A stretch of 64,000 nucleotides of DNA from Acuticoccus sp. I52.16.1 (GCF_022865125.1 NZ_CP094828.1:2232001-2296000), one strand, 5' to 3'; counted from the first letter of the stretch, positions 49,704 to 60,976 are shown. Notes: a model not told the origin generated them from the letters alone. Program-made: numbers and translations.

Positions 49704-51462
49704 CCATGCACCCGCCTTGCTCGATGGTCGACATCGAGGCGAGATCGCTCTCGCCGAGGAGACGCATGAGCGAGGGCCGCACGCCGCAAGTGCCGCCCCG
49801 GCTCCCCCGCCGCCATCGATCGACGCGAACGACGACGGCTCGCCGCCGCCCAGCGAGGCCGCCGTCGCGCCGCCGACGCCCGGGTTCCTGCTCGTTCCCG
49901 TCCCGCGCGCCGCTGGCTACGTCTTCACGGCGCTGGTTCTGGCGCTCGCGCAGGGGTTCGGGCAGAGCGTCGTTTCGGCGAACCTGCAGCAGCTCCAGGG
50001 CTCGTTCGGTGCGACCCAGGCCGAGACGACCTGGCTGACCGCGGCCTACCTCGCGCCGAATGCCTCGCTCAGTCTGGCGCTCATCAAGATCCGCACACAG
50101 TACGGGCTGCGAAACTTCGCCGAGCTCGCGATCCTGGCGTTTCTCGGCGCGGCGGTGCTCAATTACGCCGCCGCCGACCTGTCGTCCAACCTCGTGGTGC
50201 GGTTCGTCAGTGGGTGTGCCGCCGCGCCCATGACGACCCTCGCCTTCCTCTACATGCTGGAGCCGCTGCACGCGCAACGCAAGATGACGGTCGGTCTCTC
50301 GCTCGCCCTGACGCTCATCTTCATGGGCTCGCCGCTGACGCGGCTGGTCTCGCCCCACCTCCTCGACGTCGGGCTCTGGCACGGCCTCACGGCGCTCGAA
50401 GTCGCGTTGGCCATGGTGGGGCTCGGCTGCATCTACCTTTTCCCGCTCGCCTCGCCGCCGCGCGAGAACGTCATCCACGCGGCCGACATCGTCAGCTTCT
50501 TCCTGATCGCGATCGGGTTCGGCTGCGCGACGGTCGCGCTCATCCTGGGGCCGGTCTACTGGTGGCTGGATGCGCCCTGGATCGGGTGCCTCCTGGTGGT
50601 CGCCGTGGCCGCCCTCGCGATCGCGGTCGTGATCGAGCTCAACCGGGATCATCCGCTCATCGACGTACGGTGGCTCGCGAGCCCTTCGGTCCTGCACTTC
50701 ACCGCGGCGCTGCTTCTCTTTCGGATCGTATTGTCGGAGCAGACGTCGGGCGCGCCGGGCCTGTTCCGGGCGTTCGGGCTGGCGAACGAGCAGACGCGAG
50801 ATCTGAACGCGATCATCCTGGCGGCGACGGTCGCCGGGGGCATCGCCTGCGCCATTTGGATGAAGCAGGGGCGCGAGCGCATCTTCCACGTGATCGCGTT
50901 GCTTCTCATCATCATCGGCGCGCTCATGGACGCGAACGCCACCAGTCAGACGGCGCCGCGACAGCTCTTCCTCAGTCAGGCGCTTCTCGGCTTCGCCTCG
51001 GCGCTCTTCATGCCCCCCGCGCTTCTGTCCGGACTCATGTCGGCGTTGGCGAAGGGGCGGGACTACATCCTCTCCTTCGTCATCGTCTTCCTGGTCACGC
51101 AGAAGCTCGGCGGCACGCTCGGCAGCGCCATCTTTTCATCCTTCGTCAAGGTCCGCCAAGCGCTTCACTTCGAGCGGCTCGGCGAGGCGATGAGGCTGAC
51201 GGACCCCGCGGTGGTCGAGCGGCTCGCACTCCTGGGCGGCGCATACCGGCCCGCGATCGCCGATTCCGCCATGCTCGAGGCCAACGCGGTGCGCGTCCTC
51301 AGCGGCCAAGCGAATCTGGAGGCCACCGTGCTCGCCTACAACGACGCCTTCCTCGTCGTCGCCGCCATCAGCGCGACCGCACTTCTCGCGCTCCTCGCCC
51401 ACATCGCGATCGACTGGCTGCGTGCGCATCGCGCGCCGCCGGCGGCGCAGCCAACCGCATGA
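49696..51462 (+). CDS. MFS efflux transporter, DHA2/EmrB-like
   Basis: 588 residues. After an unusual 65-residue Pro/Ala/Glu-rich N-terminus, about 14 membrane helices follow. The first helix region GYVFTALVLALAQGFGQSVVSANLQQLQGSFGATQAETTWLTAAYLAPNASLSL fits the EmrB-like class. A late hydrophilic segment near residues 475-530 (FSSFVKVRQALHFERLGEAMRL) precedes the last helix, as in DHA2 transporters. It probably pairs with the HlyD-type protein downstream to move drugs or phenolics across both membranes. The start overlaps the MarR gene. Confidence 0.88.
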   Translation: MNDHAPALLDGRHRGEIALAEETHERGPHAASAAPAPPPPSIDANDDGSPPPSEAAVAPPTPGFLLVPVPRAAGYVFTALVLALAQGFGQSVVSANLQQLQGSFGATQAETTWLTAAYLAPNASLSLALIKIRTQYGLRNFAELAILAFLGAAVLNYAAADLSSNLVVRFVSGCAAAPMTTLAFLYMLEPLHAQRKMTVGLSLALTLIFMGSPLTRLVSPHLLDVGLWHGLTALEVALAMVGLGCIYLFPLASPPRENVIHAADIVSFFLIAIGFGCATVALILGPVYWWLDAPWIGCLLVVAVAALAIAVVIELNRDHPLIDVRWLASPSVLHFTAALLLFRIVLSEQTSGAPGLFRAFGLANEQTRDLNAIILAATVAGGIACAIWMKQGRERIFHVIALLLIIIGALMDANATSQTAPRQLFLSQALLGFASALFMPPALLSGLMSALAKGRDYILSFVIVFLVTQKLGGTLGSAIFSSFVKVRQALHFERLGEAMRLTDPAVVERLALLGGAYRPAIADSAMLEANAVRVLSGQANLEATVLAYNDAFLVVAAISATALLALLAHIAIDWLRAHRAPPAAQPTA

Positions 51463-51471
51463 CGTTCACCT

Positions 51472-52554
51472 ATGCTCTCGCGTCTGACCCGCCTCGTCGC
51501 TACCGTGTTCGCCGCCGCTCTGGGGTTGGCGGGCGTCCTCGCCGTGCTCTACGCTTGGCATCTGCCGCCGTTCACCTCCACCGTGAAGCTGACGGAGGAC
51601 GCCACCGTGCGCGGCACGGTGACGACTCTCGCCCCCGAAATCGCAGGCCGGGTCGCCGAGGTCAGGGTGGTGGACTTCCAGCCGGTCTCGGCCGGCGATG
51701 TCCTCGTGAAAATCGAGGATGCCAGCTACCGCGAGAAGCTTGCCCAGGCCGAAGCGGCCGTCGCGATGCAGAAGGCCGCCCTCGCCGGGATCGCACAGGA
51801 CAAACTCGTCGCGCAGGCGCGGATCTCGTCCGCCGAGGCGGGGGTCCATTCGGCAAAAGCCCAGCTCGAGGTCGCGCAGGACAATCTCGATCGCGCGCAG
51901 CAGCTCCAGAGCCGCGGCGTCACCACCGCCCGTGCCGCGCAGGAGGCCCGCCTCGCCCGCGATCAGGCGAGCGCGGCGCTCGAACAGGCGGCGGCCGATG
52001 CGGAATCGGCGCGCCAATCGCTCGCGGCGCTCGCGGCGACGCGCCAGTCGCTCGAGGCGGCCGTTGCCAACGCCGAGTCCGCCGTCGAGATCGCCCGCAT
52101 CAATCTCGCCGATACGCAGATCAAGGCGCCGACAGACGGTCGTCTCGGTGAAGTCGGTGCACGTGTGGGACAGTACGTCACCCCGGGGACGAGGCTCGTC
52201 TCCCTGGTGGCCAAAGACGTATGGGTCGTGGCGAACTTCAAGGAGACCGAGGTGGCGGACCTCGTCGTCGGCCAGAGGGTGACGATCACGGTCGATGCGC
52301 TGAACGACATGCAGATCAATGGGACGATCGAGCGGTTCTCACCGGCGATGGGCTCGGAATTCAGCCTGCTCCCGTCCAGCAACGCGACCGGCAACTTCAT
52401 CAAGATCACGCAACGTCTGCCGATCCGCATTGCGATCGAGCGCACGCAGCCGGCGTATGACCTCCTGGCGCCTGGCATGTCGGTCGTGGCACGGGTCGAA
52501 ACGGCGCCGCCGGCTCCCGAGCCGGCCGTTGCGATGCGCCGCTCCCGGCGCTGA
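51472..52554 (+). CDS. HlyD/EmrA-type membrane fusion protein
   Basis: 360 residues. One N-terminal transmembrane helix (LVATVFAAALGLAGVLAVLYAW, about residues 8-29) anchors a periplasmic adaptor. A split lipoyl domain begins near VRGTVTTLAPEIAGRVAEVRVVDFQPVSAGDVLVKIED, and a long coiled-coil hairpin follows (about residues 80-205). The closing lipoyl strand is IKAPTDGRLGEVGARVGQYVTPGTRLVSLV, followed by a beta-barrel with KETEVADLVVGQRVTITVDA. It follows the MFS gene by nine bases, completing an EmrB-EmrA-like pump. The order here is MarR, EmrB, EmrA. Confidence 0.92.
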   Translation: MLSRLTRLVATVFAAALGLAGVLAVLYAWHLPPFTSTVKLTEDATVRGTVTTLAPEIAGRVAEVRVVDFQPVSAGDVLVKIEDASYREKLAQAEAAVAMQKAALAGIAQDKLVAQARISSAEAGVHSAKAQLEVAQDNLDRAQQLQSRGVTTARAAQEARLARDQASAALEQAAADAESARQSLAALAATRQSLEAAVANAESAVEIARINLADTQIKAPTDGRLGEVGARVGQYVTPGTRLVSLVAKDVWVVANFKETEVADLVVGQRVTITVDALNDMQINGTIERFSPAMGSEFSLLPSSNATGNFIKITQRLPIRIAIERTQPAYDLLAPGMSVVARVETAPPAPEPAVAMRRSRR

Positions 52555-52606
52555 ACGTGACCGCCGCCGCCGCCGCCGCGATCGCGGGTCGTACGGCGTC
52601 CGGGCG

Positions 52607-54040
52607 TCAAAACCTGTACGGGACCACCTCGCGGCGCTGCGGATCGATCGACAAGCGGCGTTTCAGTGGCGGGACCGCGCGCTGGTGGCAGTCCGATCGC
52701 TCGCAGATCCGGCACGAGACGCCGATCTTCTCGTAGGCCGGCGCGTGATCGGTGGCGAGGTCGTCCGCATAGACGATGTCCGCGGCATGGCTGGTCTCGC
52801 ATCCGAGCGCCAGCGCATAGGTCCGCACGGGGTCGCGGAACCCGCCGGAGCGTTTGGCGACGGCCACTGCCAGGCAGAGGTAGCGCCGGCCGTCGGGCGT
52901 CTCGCCGAGCTGTCGGATGATGCGGCCCGGCATCGTGAACGCCGAATGCGCGTTCCAAAGCGGGCAAGCCGAGCCGAGCCGCGCGAAATGCAGCTTCGTC
53001 GCCGAATGGCGCTTGGTGATGTTGCCCGCCTGGTCGAGCTTGGCGAAGAAGAACGGCAGGCCGCGCGCGCCCGGCCGCTGGAGGGTCGAGAGGCGGTGGC
53101 AGACCTGCTCCAGGCTCGCCCCGAACCCGTCTGACAAGAGCGCGAGGTCGTGCCGTAGTTCGCGCGCGGTCGTTGCGAAGACATTGTACGGCAGCAGCGC
53201 CGCGCCGGCGAAGTAGTTGGCGAGGCCGATGCGGCAGACCGCCTCGGCATCCGCCGTCGACAGAGAGGCCGCGTCGACGATACCGTCGATGGTGTCGCGA
53301 TGCTCCATCAGGGCGATCTGGTGCGCGATCTGGAATGTCTGGGCGGATCGAGGGGCCCGCGGATCGAGGTGCAGCGTTCCGCTGGCGCGATCGAAAACCC
53401 GCATCAATCCCGGCGGCAGGTCGGCCACGACGCGCCCCTTGTGGACGCGCTCGAAGTGGGCGGAGAAGAGCGCGACACGTTCGCCGTGAGTGGCCCCCTC
53501 GCCGAGCGAGGCCGCCAGCGCTTCCGCCGCCTCGTCGAGCGCGGGAATGTAGTTGTCACGATAGTGGAAGAAATCGCGCACCTCGTCGTAGGGCGTCGGC
53601 GTGGTCTCGGCGCCGGCGCGCGCCAGCGTATCGTCGATCTCGGCGAGCTGCTCGTTGGAGCGGCGCAGCGCCTGATGCACCGAGATCAGCGCCCGCGCGA
53701 CACCGGGAGCGCTGCGGACCACGGCGCGCAGCTCCGCGGCCGGCGGCGCCTCTCCGCGCACCAGGGGATCGGCGAGCGCCTCGGCGACGTCGGCGAGCAG
53801 ACGCGCATCGTCGTCGTGCGACAGCTCGGCGATGTCGACGGAGAATTTCTGTGCCAGCCCGAGCAGCACCGGGACGCTCACATGCCGCTGGTTGTTCTCC
53901 ATTTGATTGAGATAGCTCACGGACACGCCCAGCGCCTCCGCGAGCGCGGCTTGCGTCAAGCCGCGCTCCAGCCGGATCTGCCGCAGCTTCACGCCGATGA
54001 AGTGTTTTCGCTCGCGCATTTGCAACTTCGCTATTGGCAT
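52607..54040 (-). CDS. ScfR-type short-chain acyl-CoA regulator (PccR/RamB-like)
   Basis: Up to 477 residues. The XRE HTH is in GVKLRQIRLERGLTQAALAEALGVSVSYLNQMENNQRHVSVPVLLGLAQ. A central ImmA/IrrE-like domain follows with FQIAHQIALMEH. A C-terminal DUF2083-type domain has FAKLDQAGNITKRHSATKLHFARLGSACPLWNAHSAF and several Cys (ISCRICERSDCHQRA). In Rhodobacter PccR of this family senses propionyl-CoA metabolism and controls pccB/pccA. Here it is divergent from pccB. ATG 54040 is given; ATG 54019 (MRERKHFIGVKLRQ) matches relatives better and would place the operator outside the coding sequence. Confidence 0.9.
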   Translation of the reverse strand: MPIAKLQMRERKHFIGVKLRQIRLERGLTQAALAEALGVSVSYLNQMENNQRHVSVPVLLGLAQKFSVDIAELSHDDDARLLADVAEALADPLVRGEAPPAAELRAVVRSAPGVARALISVHQALRRSNEQLAEIDDTLARAGAETTPTPYDEVRDFFHYRDNYIPALDEAAEALAASLGEGATHGERVALFSAHFERVHKGRVVADLPPGLMRVFDRASGTLHLDPRAPRSAQTFQIAHQIALMEHRDTIDGIVDAASLSTADAEAVCRIGLANYFAGAALLPYNVFATTARELRHDLALLSDGFGASLEQVCHRLSTLQRPGARGLPFFFAKLDQAGNITKRHSATKLHFARLGSACPLWNAHSAFTMPGRIIRQLGETPDGRRYLCLAVAVAKRSGGFRDPVRTYALALGCETSHAADIVYADDLATDHAPAYEKIGVSCRICERSDCHQRAVPPLKRRLSIDPQRREVVPYRF

Positions 54041-54053
54041 TCCGCAAATTTGC
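54018..54053. promoter_or_regulatory. candidate ScfR/PccR operator
   Basis: ATTTGCAAC (54018-54026) and the palindrome GCAAATTTGC (54044-54053) lie between the regulator gene and pccB. From memory, PccR-type proteins recognise TTTGCAAA-type half-sites and RamB a related TTTGCAAA motif; both parts of this sequence carry that core. Operator function is inferred. Confidence 0.55.
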
Positions 54054-54129
54054 TACCATCGCGGTGCCACAGCTTCAATCGTGAGTCGGCCCTCGCCATG
54101 CCGTAAGGCTGCGCGGGGAGGACCGCTGT

Positions 54130-55661
<1,532 letters not shown>

Positions 55662-55662
<1 letters not shown>

Positions 55663-57680
55663 TGGCCGCCATGTTCGAGAAGATCCTGATCGCCAACCGC
55701 GGCGAGATCGCCTGCCGCGTGATGGCCACCGCCCGCCGGATGGGCATCGCGACCGTCGCGGTCTACTCCGACGCCGACCGCGAGGCGATGCACGTCCGCA
55801 TGGCCGACGAGGCGGTGCGGATCGGTCCACCCCCGGCGAACCGATCCTACCTTTTGGAGGACGAAATCATCGCCGCCTGCGAGGCGACCGGCGCCGAGGC
55901 CGTCCACCCCGGCTACGGCTTCCTGTCCGAACGCGCCTCCTTCTGCGCGAGACTGGAGGCGTCCGGCGTCGTCTTCATCGGCCCGAAGCCCCGCGCCATC
56001 GAAGCGATGGGCGACAAGATCACGTCCAAGAAGATCGCCGCCGAGGCGGGGGTGAGCACGGTGCCGGGCTTCATGGGCCTGATCGACGGCGCCGATCATG
56101 CGGTGAAGATCGCGAGAGAGATCGGCTACCCGGTGATGATCAAGGCCTCCGCCGGCGGCGGCGGCAAAGGCATGCGCGTCGCCTACTCGGACGCCGAGGC
56201 GCGCGAAGGGTTCGATCTGTCGAAGAACGAAGCCGCCTCGGCGTTCGGCGACGACCGCATCTTCATCGAGAAGTTCGTCGAGGAGCCGCGGCACATCGAG
56301 ATCCAGGTGCTGGCGGACGCGCACGGGAATGCGATCTACCTCAACGAGCGCGAATGCTCGATCCAGCGGCGCAATCAGAAGGTCATCGAGGAGGCGCCGT
56401 CCGCCTTCCTCGACGCGGCGACCCGCCAGGCGATGGGTGCCCAGTCGGTCGCCCTCGCTCGCGCTGTGGACTACCAGAGCGCGGGTACCGTCGAATTCAT
56501 CGTCGACCGGGATCGCAACTTCTATTTCCTCGAGATGAACACGCGCCTCCAGGTCGAGCACCCGGTGACCGAGCTCATCACCGGCGTCGATCTGGTGGAG
56601 GAGATGATCCGCATCGCCGCCGGGGAGCGGCTGCGCCTCTCGCAGTCCGACATCGGCATTCACGGCTGGGCGATCGAGAGCCGCATCTATGCGGAGGATC
56701 CGTACCGCAATTTCATGCCGTCCACGGGGCGGTTGGTGCGATACGTGGCGCCAGCCGAGGGACCGACCGCGAGCGGCGCCACGATCCGCAACGACACCGG
56801 CGTCGCCGAGGGCGCCGAGATCTCGATGTTCTACGACCCGATGATCTCCAAGCTCTGCGCCTGGGCGCCGACCCGCGAGCACGCCACCGACGCCATGGCC
56901 GACGCGCTCGATGCCTTCGTGCTGGAAGGGATCGGCCACAACATTCCGCTGCTTGCCGCAATCTACCAGCACCCGCGGTGGCGCTCCGGCGACATCTCGA
57001 CCAGGTTCATCGCCGAGGAATATCCGGACGGCTTCAGCGGAGCGTCCGCGGACGCGGCGACGCTGCGCCGGCTCGCCGCCGTCGCGGCCCTCGTCGAGCG
57101 CGCCTCCATCCGGCGGCCCGTCGGCGCTGCGACCGTCGGCGGTCTCCTCAACCTCGCGGGGGCGGAGGGCGAGCGCGTCGTGGTGCTGGGGACGGGCACG
57201 CACGCGGTCGTACTGGCGAGCGATCGGGACGGAACCCGGGTGACGGTGGACGGGGAGGACCTCGGCCGCGTCGACTTCGCCTACACCCGCGGCGCGCTGC
57301 ACGCGTTCGCGCGGTTCGGGGAGGCGGGGAGCGTCGTGCGCGTGGACACGGTGGCGGGGGGCTGGCGACTGCGCCTGCGGGGTCTCGACCTCGTGGCGCG
57401 GGTCCACTCGCCGCACGTCGCGGAGCTCGCCGCGATGATGCCGGAGAAGATCCCGGCCGACACCTCGAACCTGCTGCTGTGCCCGATGCCGGGCGTCGTC
57501 GTCTCCCTCGCGGTGGCGGAAGGCGATGCGGTTCAGGAGGGTCAGGCGCTCGCCGTGGTCGAGGCGATGAAGATGCAGAACGTGTTGCGCGCGCAGAAGG
57601 CGGCGCAGGTCAAGCGCATCCCCGTGAAGGTCGGCGAGAGCCTGGCCCTCGACGCCTTGATCATGGAGTTCGAGAGCTGA
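55662..57680 (+). CDS. pccA: propionyl-CoA carboxylase alpha subunit (biotin carboxylase + carrier)
   Basis: 672 residues. The biotin carboxylase part starts MFEKILIANRGEIACRVMATARRMG. The ATP-grasp loop is MIKASAGGGGKGMRVAYSD, then EKFVEEPRHIEIQVLAD and FLEMNTRLQVEHPVTELITGVDLVEEMIRIAAGE. A linker (BT domain) follows and the biotinyl domain at the C-terminus carries the biotin-attachment Lys in VVEAMKMQNVL near residue 640. The ATG at 55662 overlaps the pccB stop (TGATG); ATG 55671 is the start that fits homologues. Together with pccB it should form the PCC holoenzyme. Confidence 0.95.
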
Positions 57681-57695
57681 CGCGGCGACGGAGCA

Positions 57696-57712
57696 CCGCG
57701 CCGACGGCGCGG
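57696..57712. terminator. hairpin between convergent pccA and SDR genes
   Basis: CCGCGCC-GAC-GGCGCGG is a perfect 7-bp stem with a three-base loop, lying within the 33-bp gap between the convergent stop codons 57680 and 57714. It probably limits read-through from both sides. No T-tract is present. Confidence 0.45.
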
Positions 57713-57713
57713 C

Positions 57714-58490
57714 TCAGCGCGAGGTCATCGCGTTGGCCGCACTGTTGCCGGAGCGGCCGAGGTTGGCGGACAAGCCGCCGTCCACGAGAAGATTGACGCC
57801 GCTGATATAGGCCGCCTCGGGTCCCGCCAGGAAATGGATGGCGCGGGCGATGTCCTCGGGCCGGCCGACCCTTCCCAGCGGGATGTCGCGGCCGCGCTGG
57901 TCGCGCTTGGCCGGATCGTCGTAGGAGGCGCTCGTCATCGCCGTGTGGGTCGGCCCCGGCGAGACGCCGTTGCAGCGGATACCGTCCGGCCCCCATTCGG
58001 AGGCGATCTGGCGCACCAGCATCAGCAGCGCCGCCTTGCTCGCGCTGTAGGCACCGAGCGGCACGGCGGGATGCTCGGCCGCCGTGGACACCGTCGCCAC
58101 GATTGCGCCGCGGCTCTCCTTGAGGAGCGGATAGGCCGCCTGCGCGAGTAGGAACGTCGCGCGCGCGTTCACGGCGAACAGGCGGTCGAATTCGGCGCCG
58201 CTCAACTCGGCGAGTGCGAAGCTGTGGATCGCGCCGGCGTTGCTGACGAGCGCGTCGAGACCGCCGAAGGCGGCACGCGCCGCGGCGATCACGCCGGCCG
58301 GTGCGGCGGGGTCGGCGAGGTCGGCGACGTGGGTCGAGACCCGTCCGGCGCCGCCCAGCTCCCGCGCGGCCGCATCGAGGCGCTCGCCGTCACGGTCGAC
58401 GAGCAGGACGCCCGCCGCGGGCGAGGCCGCGAACAGCCGCGCCGTGGCCAGGCCGATGCCGCTGGCGGCTCCGGTTATGATCGTTCTCAT
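57714..58490 (-). CDS. SDR family oxidoreductase
   Basis: 258 residues of the classical SDR fold. The cofactor loop IITGAASGIGLATARLF is at the very N-terminus, with the acidic residue after strand 2 in VDRD suggesting NAD preference. SNAG is at the fourth strand. The catalytic Ser and Tyr-Lys are in ATVSTAAEHPAVPLGAYSASKAALLMLV. The C-terminus has GVSPGPTHTAMTSASYDD and GVNLLVDGGLSANLG. Substrate unknown. It lies 66 bases downstream of livF on the same strand and may be co-transcribed with the liv operon. Confidence 0.9.
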   Translation of the reverse strand: MRTIITGAASGIGLATARLFAASPAAGVLLVDRDGERLDAAARELGGAGRVSTHVADLADPAAPAGVIAAARAAFGGLDALVSNAGAIHSFALAELSGAEFDRLFAVNARATFLLAQAAYPLLKESRGAIVATVSTAAEHPAVPLGAYSASKAALLMLVRQIASEWGPDGIRCNGVSPGPTHTAMTSASYDDPAKRDQRGRDIPLGRVGRPEDIARAIHFLAGPEAAYISGVNLLVDGGLSANLGRSGNSAANAMTSR

Positions 58491-58556
58491 GTCGTCCTCC
58501 GCCAGATCGCCGTGTCCCGCGGCGGCACTCCGCCGCCCGCCGCGGCGACCGCGCGT

Positions 58557-59261
58557 TCAGGTTCCAAGGTAGGCTTCCCGCACGCGCGGGTCGCGGCGCA
58601 GCTCGTCGGAGGGGCCGCGGACGGCCAACTCGCCATTTTCGAGGATGTAGCTGTAGGAACTCATCGCCAGCGCGAGCTGTGCGTTCTGCTCCACCACTAG
58701 CAGCGTCAGCCCGTCCCGGTGGAGGTCCGCCAGCACCTTGAACACGCTCTCGACGAGAACCGGCGAGAGGCCGAGGCTCGGCTCGTCGAGGAGGAGGAGC
58801 TTCGGCCGTGCCATCAACGCGCGACCGATCATCAGCATCTGCTGCTCGCCGCCCGACAGCGTGCCGGCGTGTTGCTTGCTGCGCTCCTCGAGCCGGGGGA
58901 AGATGTGAAACACGCGCTCGAGGTCCTGCCGCACCGCCGGGTCGCGGCGGCGCAGCCACGCTCCGAGGATCAGGTTGTCGCGGACGCTCAGCTCCTGGAA
59001 GATCTCGCGGCCTTCCGGCACCTGCACGACGCCGCGCTCGACGATCCGCTCCGGCGTCAGCGTATCGATCCGCTCGCCCTCGAAGGTGATCTGCCCGTCG
59101 CGCACCGGAACGATGCCGGAGATGCAGTTGAGCGTGGTCGACTTGCCGGCCCCGTTCGCCCCGAGGAGGGCGACGAACGTGCCGCGCTCGACGTCGAGCG
59201 ACACCCGGTCCAGCGCCTGGATCGCGCCGTAGTTGGCGACGATGCCCTCAACCCGCAGCAT
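58557..59261 (-). CDS. livF: branched-chain-amino-acid-type ABC transporter ATP-binding protein (LivF)
   Basis: 234 residues. Walker A is LLGANGAGKSTT, then the signature LSGGEQQMLMIGRALMARPKLLLLDEPSLGLSP with Walker B, and the switch His region VVEQNAQ (VEQN in place of the usual His, as normal in LivF). The short length and the SSYSYILENGELAVRG end are LivF features. The ATG at 59261 overlaps the livG stop region by 14 bases; longer frames are non-homologous. It supplies energy to the LivHM permease. Substrate need not be an amino acid: HAAT-family systems also carry amides, urea and aromatic acids. Confidence 0.93.
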   Translation of the reverse strand: MLRVEGIVANYGAIQALDRVSLDVERGTFVALLGANGAGKSTTLNCISGIVPVRDGQITFEGERIDTLTPERIVERGVVQVPEGREIFQELSVRDNLILGAWLRRRDPAVRQDLERVFHIFPRLEERSKQHAGTLSGGEQQMLMIGRALMARPKLLLLDEPSLGLSPVLVESVFKVLADLHRDGLTLLVVEQNAQLALAMSSYSYILENGELAVRGPSDELRRDPRVREAYLGT

Positions 59262-60021
59262 AACCGCTCCCGAGATAAGCTTCGACGACTTCGGGATTGG
59301 CGCGCACCTCGGCGGGGGCTCCCTCGGCAATCTTCCGACCAAAATTGAGGACCGTGATGCGATCGGCGATCGCCATCACGAGCTGCATCACGTGCTCGAC
59401 GAGGAGGATCGTGATCCCCTCCTCGCGACAAAGCTGCGTGAGGAGATCGTCGAGCGCGGCGATCTCGCGGTTGCGCAGTCCCGCTGCAGGCTCGTCGAGG
59501 AGGAGCAGCTTGGGCTTCGAGGCGAGCGCACGGGCGATGTCGAGCATCTTCTGGTGGCCGAAGTCGAGTTCGTCGGCCCGTGTGTCGCGGTAGCGCGAGA
59601 GGTCGGTGCGCTCGAGCAGCGCATCGGCCGCGTCGATCGCCTCCTTCTCGGCCGTCGCACGACGCCGGCCGGGCAGGAACGGGTTGTAGGAGGGGATGCG
59701 GCTGCTCATCCCGACGAGGACGTTCTCGATCACGGTGAGCTGGCCGCACGCCTCGATGTTCTGAAACGTGCGGGCGACGCCGAGCCTTGCCAGCGCCTCG
59801 GGCGGGCGGCGGGTAATCGGGCGGCCGTCGAACATGATTTCGCCGGCGGCGGTGGCGTAGACGCGCGAGATCGCGTTGAAGGCGGTCGACTTGCCGGCGC
59901 CGTTCGGGCCGATCAGTGCGGTGATGGAGCCGCGCTCTACATCCATCGAAAACCTGTCGAGGGCGGTGAGACCGCCGAAGCGAACGGTGACGTCCCGGAG
60001 CGAAAGGAGCGCATCGGTCAT
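59248..60021 (-). CDS. livG: branched-chain-amino-acid-type ABC transporter ATP-binding protein (LivG)
   Basis: 257 residues. Walker A is LIGPNGAGKSTAFNAISR. The signature region is atypical: a run DELDFGHQKMLDIARALASKPKLLLLDEPAAGL replaces the strict LSGGQ with LDFGHQ, as is usual in LivG-type proteins, and the switch His is in LLVEHVMQLVM. Length and the YLGSGY end are LivG-like. ATG 60021 overlaps the end of livM by four bases, so the genes are translationally coupled. Confidence 0.93.
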   Translation of the reverse strand: MTDALLSLRDVTVRFGGLTALDRFSMDVERGSITALIGPNGAGKSTAFNAISRVYATAAGEIMFDGRPITRRPPEALARLGVARTFQNIEACGQLTVIENVLVGMSSRIPSYNPFLPGRRRATAEKEAIDAADALLERTDLSRYRDTRADELDFGHQKMLDIARALASKPKLLLLDEPAAGLRNREIAALDDLLTQLCREEGITILLVEHVMQLVMAIADRITVLNFGRKIAEGAPAEVRANPEVVEAYLGSGYAAG

Positions 60022-60974
60022 GGCCGACCTCCCCCGGCGAGCTGCTTGACGAGGTGCCACACCCCGTTGGGCATGAACATGATCGATCCGACCAGGATGA
60101 CGCCGTAGACGACCTCCTGCCAGACGACGACATCGCTCATCGTGGTGCGCAGAAGCTCCGGCAGAAGCCCGATGACGACGACGCCGAGGAGGGTGCCCGG
60201 CAGGGAGCCCATGCCGCCGACCACGAGCATCGAGAGCAGCAGGACCACGGGGGCGAAGCCGAAGTTGTCCGGATGGATGAAGGAGTTGAACATCGTCAGC
60301 ATCCCGCCGGCCAGTCCGGCGTAGGCGCTGGAGATGGTGAACGCGGCGATCTTGGTACGGCGCACGCTGATGCCCGAAACCGCCGCGACGTGCTCGCTGT
60401 CGCGGATCGCGGTCAACGAGCGGCCGAGCCGCGAGCGCATGAGGTAAAGCGTCGCGACGATGGTGAGGGTCAGGATGATCGCGAGGGTGCGGAAGGCCAT
60501 GCGATCGGATTCGATCGGGAGGCCGAAGATGTCCGCTCCGCCGGGGCGGAGCCCGTCCGGCCCGCCCGTCACTGTGATCCAATTCTGGAAGATCCAGTGG
60601 GCGGCCTGCGCGAACCCGAAGGTCGCAAGGGCGAGGTAGATGCTTTTGAGGCGGGTCGCGGGGAAGGCGATCAACGCGCCGACGGCCGCGCAAATCAACA
60701 TGCCCGCCGCGACGCCCAGCAGCGTCGTCACGCCGAAGTTCAGCTTCAGCGCCGCGGTCGTGTAGGCGCCGATGCCGAAGAACGCGATGTGGCTGAAGGC
60801 GAATTGTCCCGCCCGGCCGACCAGGATGTCGAGCCCGATCGCCAGCACGGCGTACATGGCGAGCGTATTGAGGATGTAGAGTTGGTACTGGTTGGCGACG
60901 AGCGGGAGGAGGCATCCCGCGACGATGAGCAGCGCGGGCCCGATGAGGTGCGCGCGAGGGAGCGGTCCGAACAT
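60018..60974 (-). CDS. livM: branched-chain-amino-acid-type ABC transporter permease (LivM)
   Basis: 318 residues with about nine or ten membrane helices of the LivM permease. LAMYAVLAIGLDILVGRAGQFAFSHIAFFGIGAYTTAAL is the conserved early block, and the coupling segment is RTKIAAFTISSAYAGLAGGM with a nearby EHVAAVSGISV. The ATG at 60974 lies two bases after livH; a GTG start further upstream would overlap livH. The C-terminal HLVKQLAGGGRP overlaps livG. Confidence 0.92.
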   Translation of the reverse strand: MFGPLPRAHLIGPALLIVAGCLLPLVANQYQLYILNTLAMYAVLAIGLDILVGRAGQFAFSHIAFFGIGAYTTAALKLNFGVTTLLGVAAGMLICAAVGALIAFPATRLKSIYLALATFGFAQAAHWIFQNWITVTGGPDGLRPGGADIFGLPIESDRMAFRTLAIILTLTIVATLYLMRSRLGRSLTAIRDSEHVAAVSGISVRRTKIAAFTISSAYAGLAGGMLTMFNSFIHPDNFGFAPVVLLLSMLVVGGMGSLPGTLLGVVVIGLLPELLRTTMSDVVVWQEVVYGVILVGSIMFMPNGVWHLVKQLAGGGRP

Positions 60975-60976
60975 AC

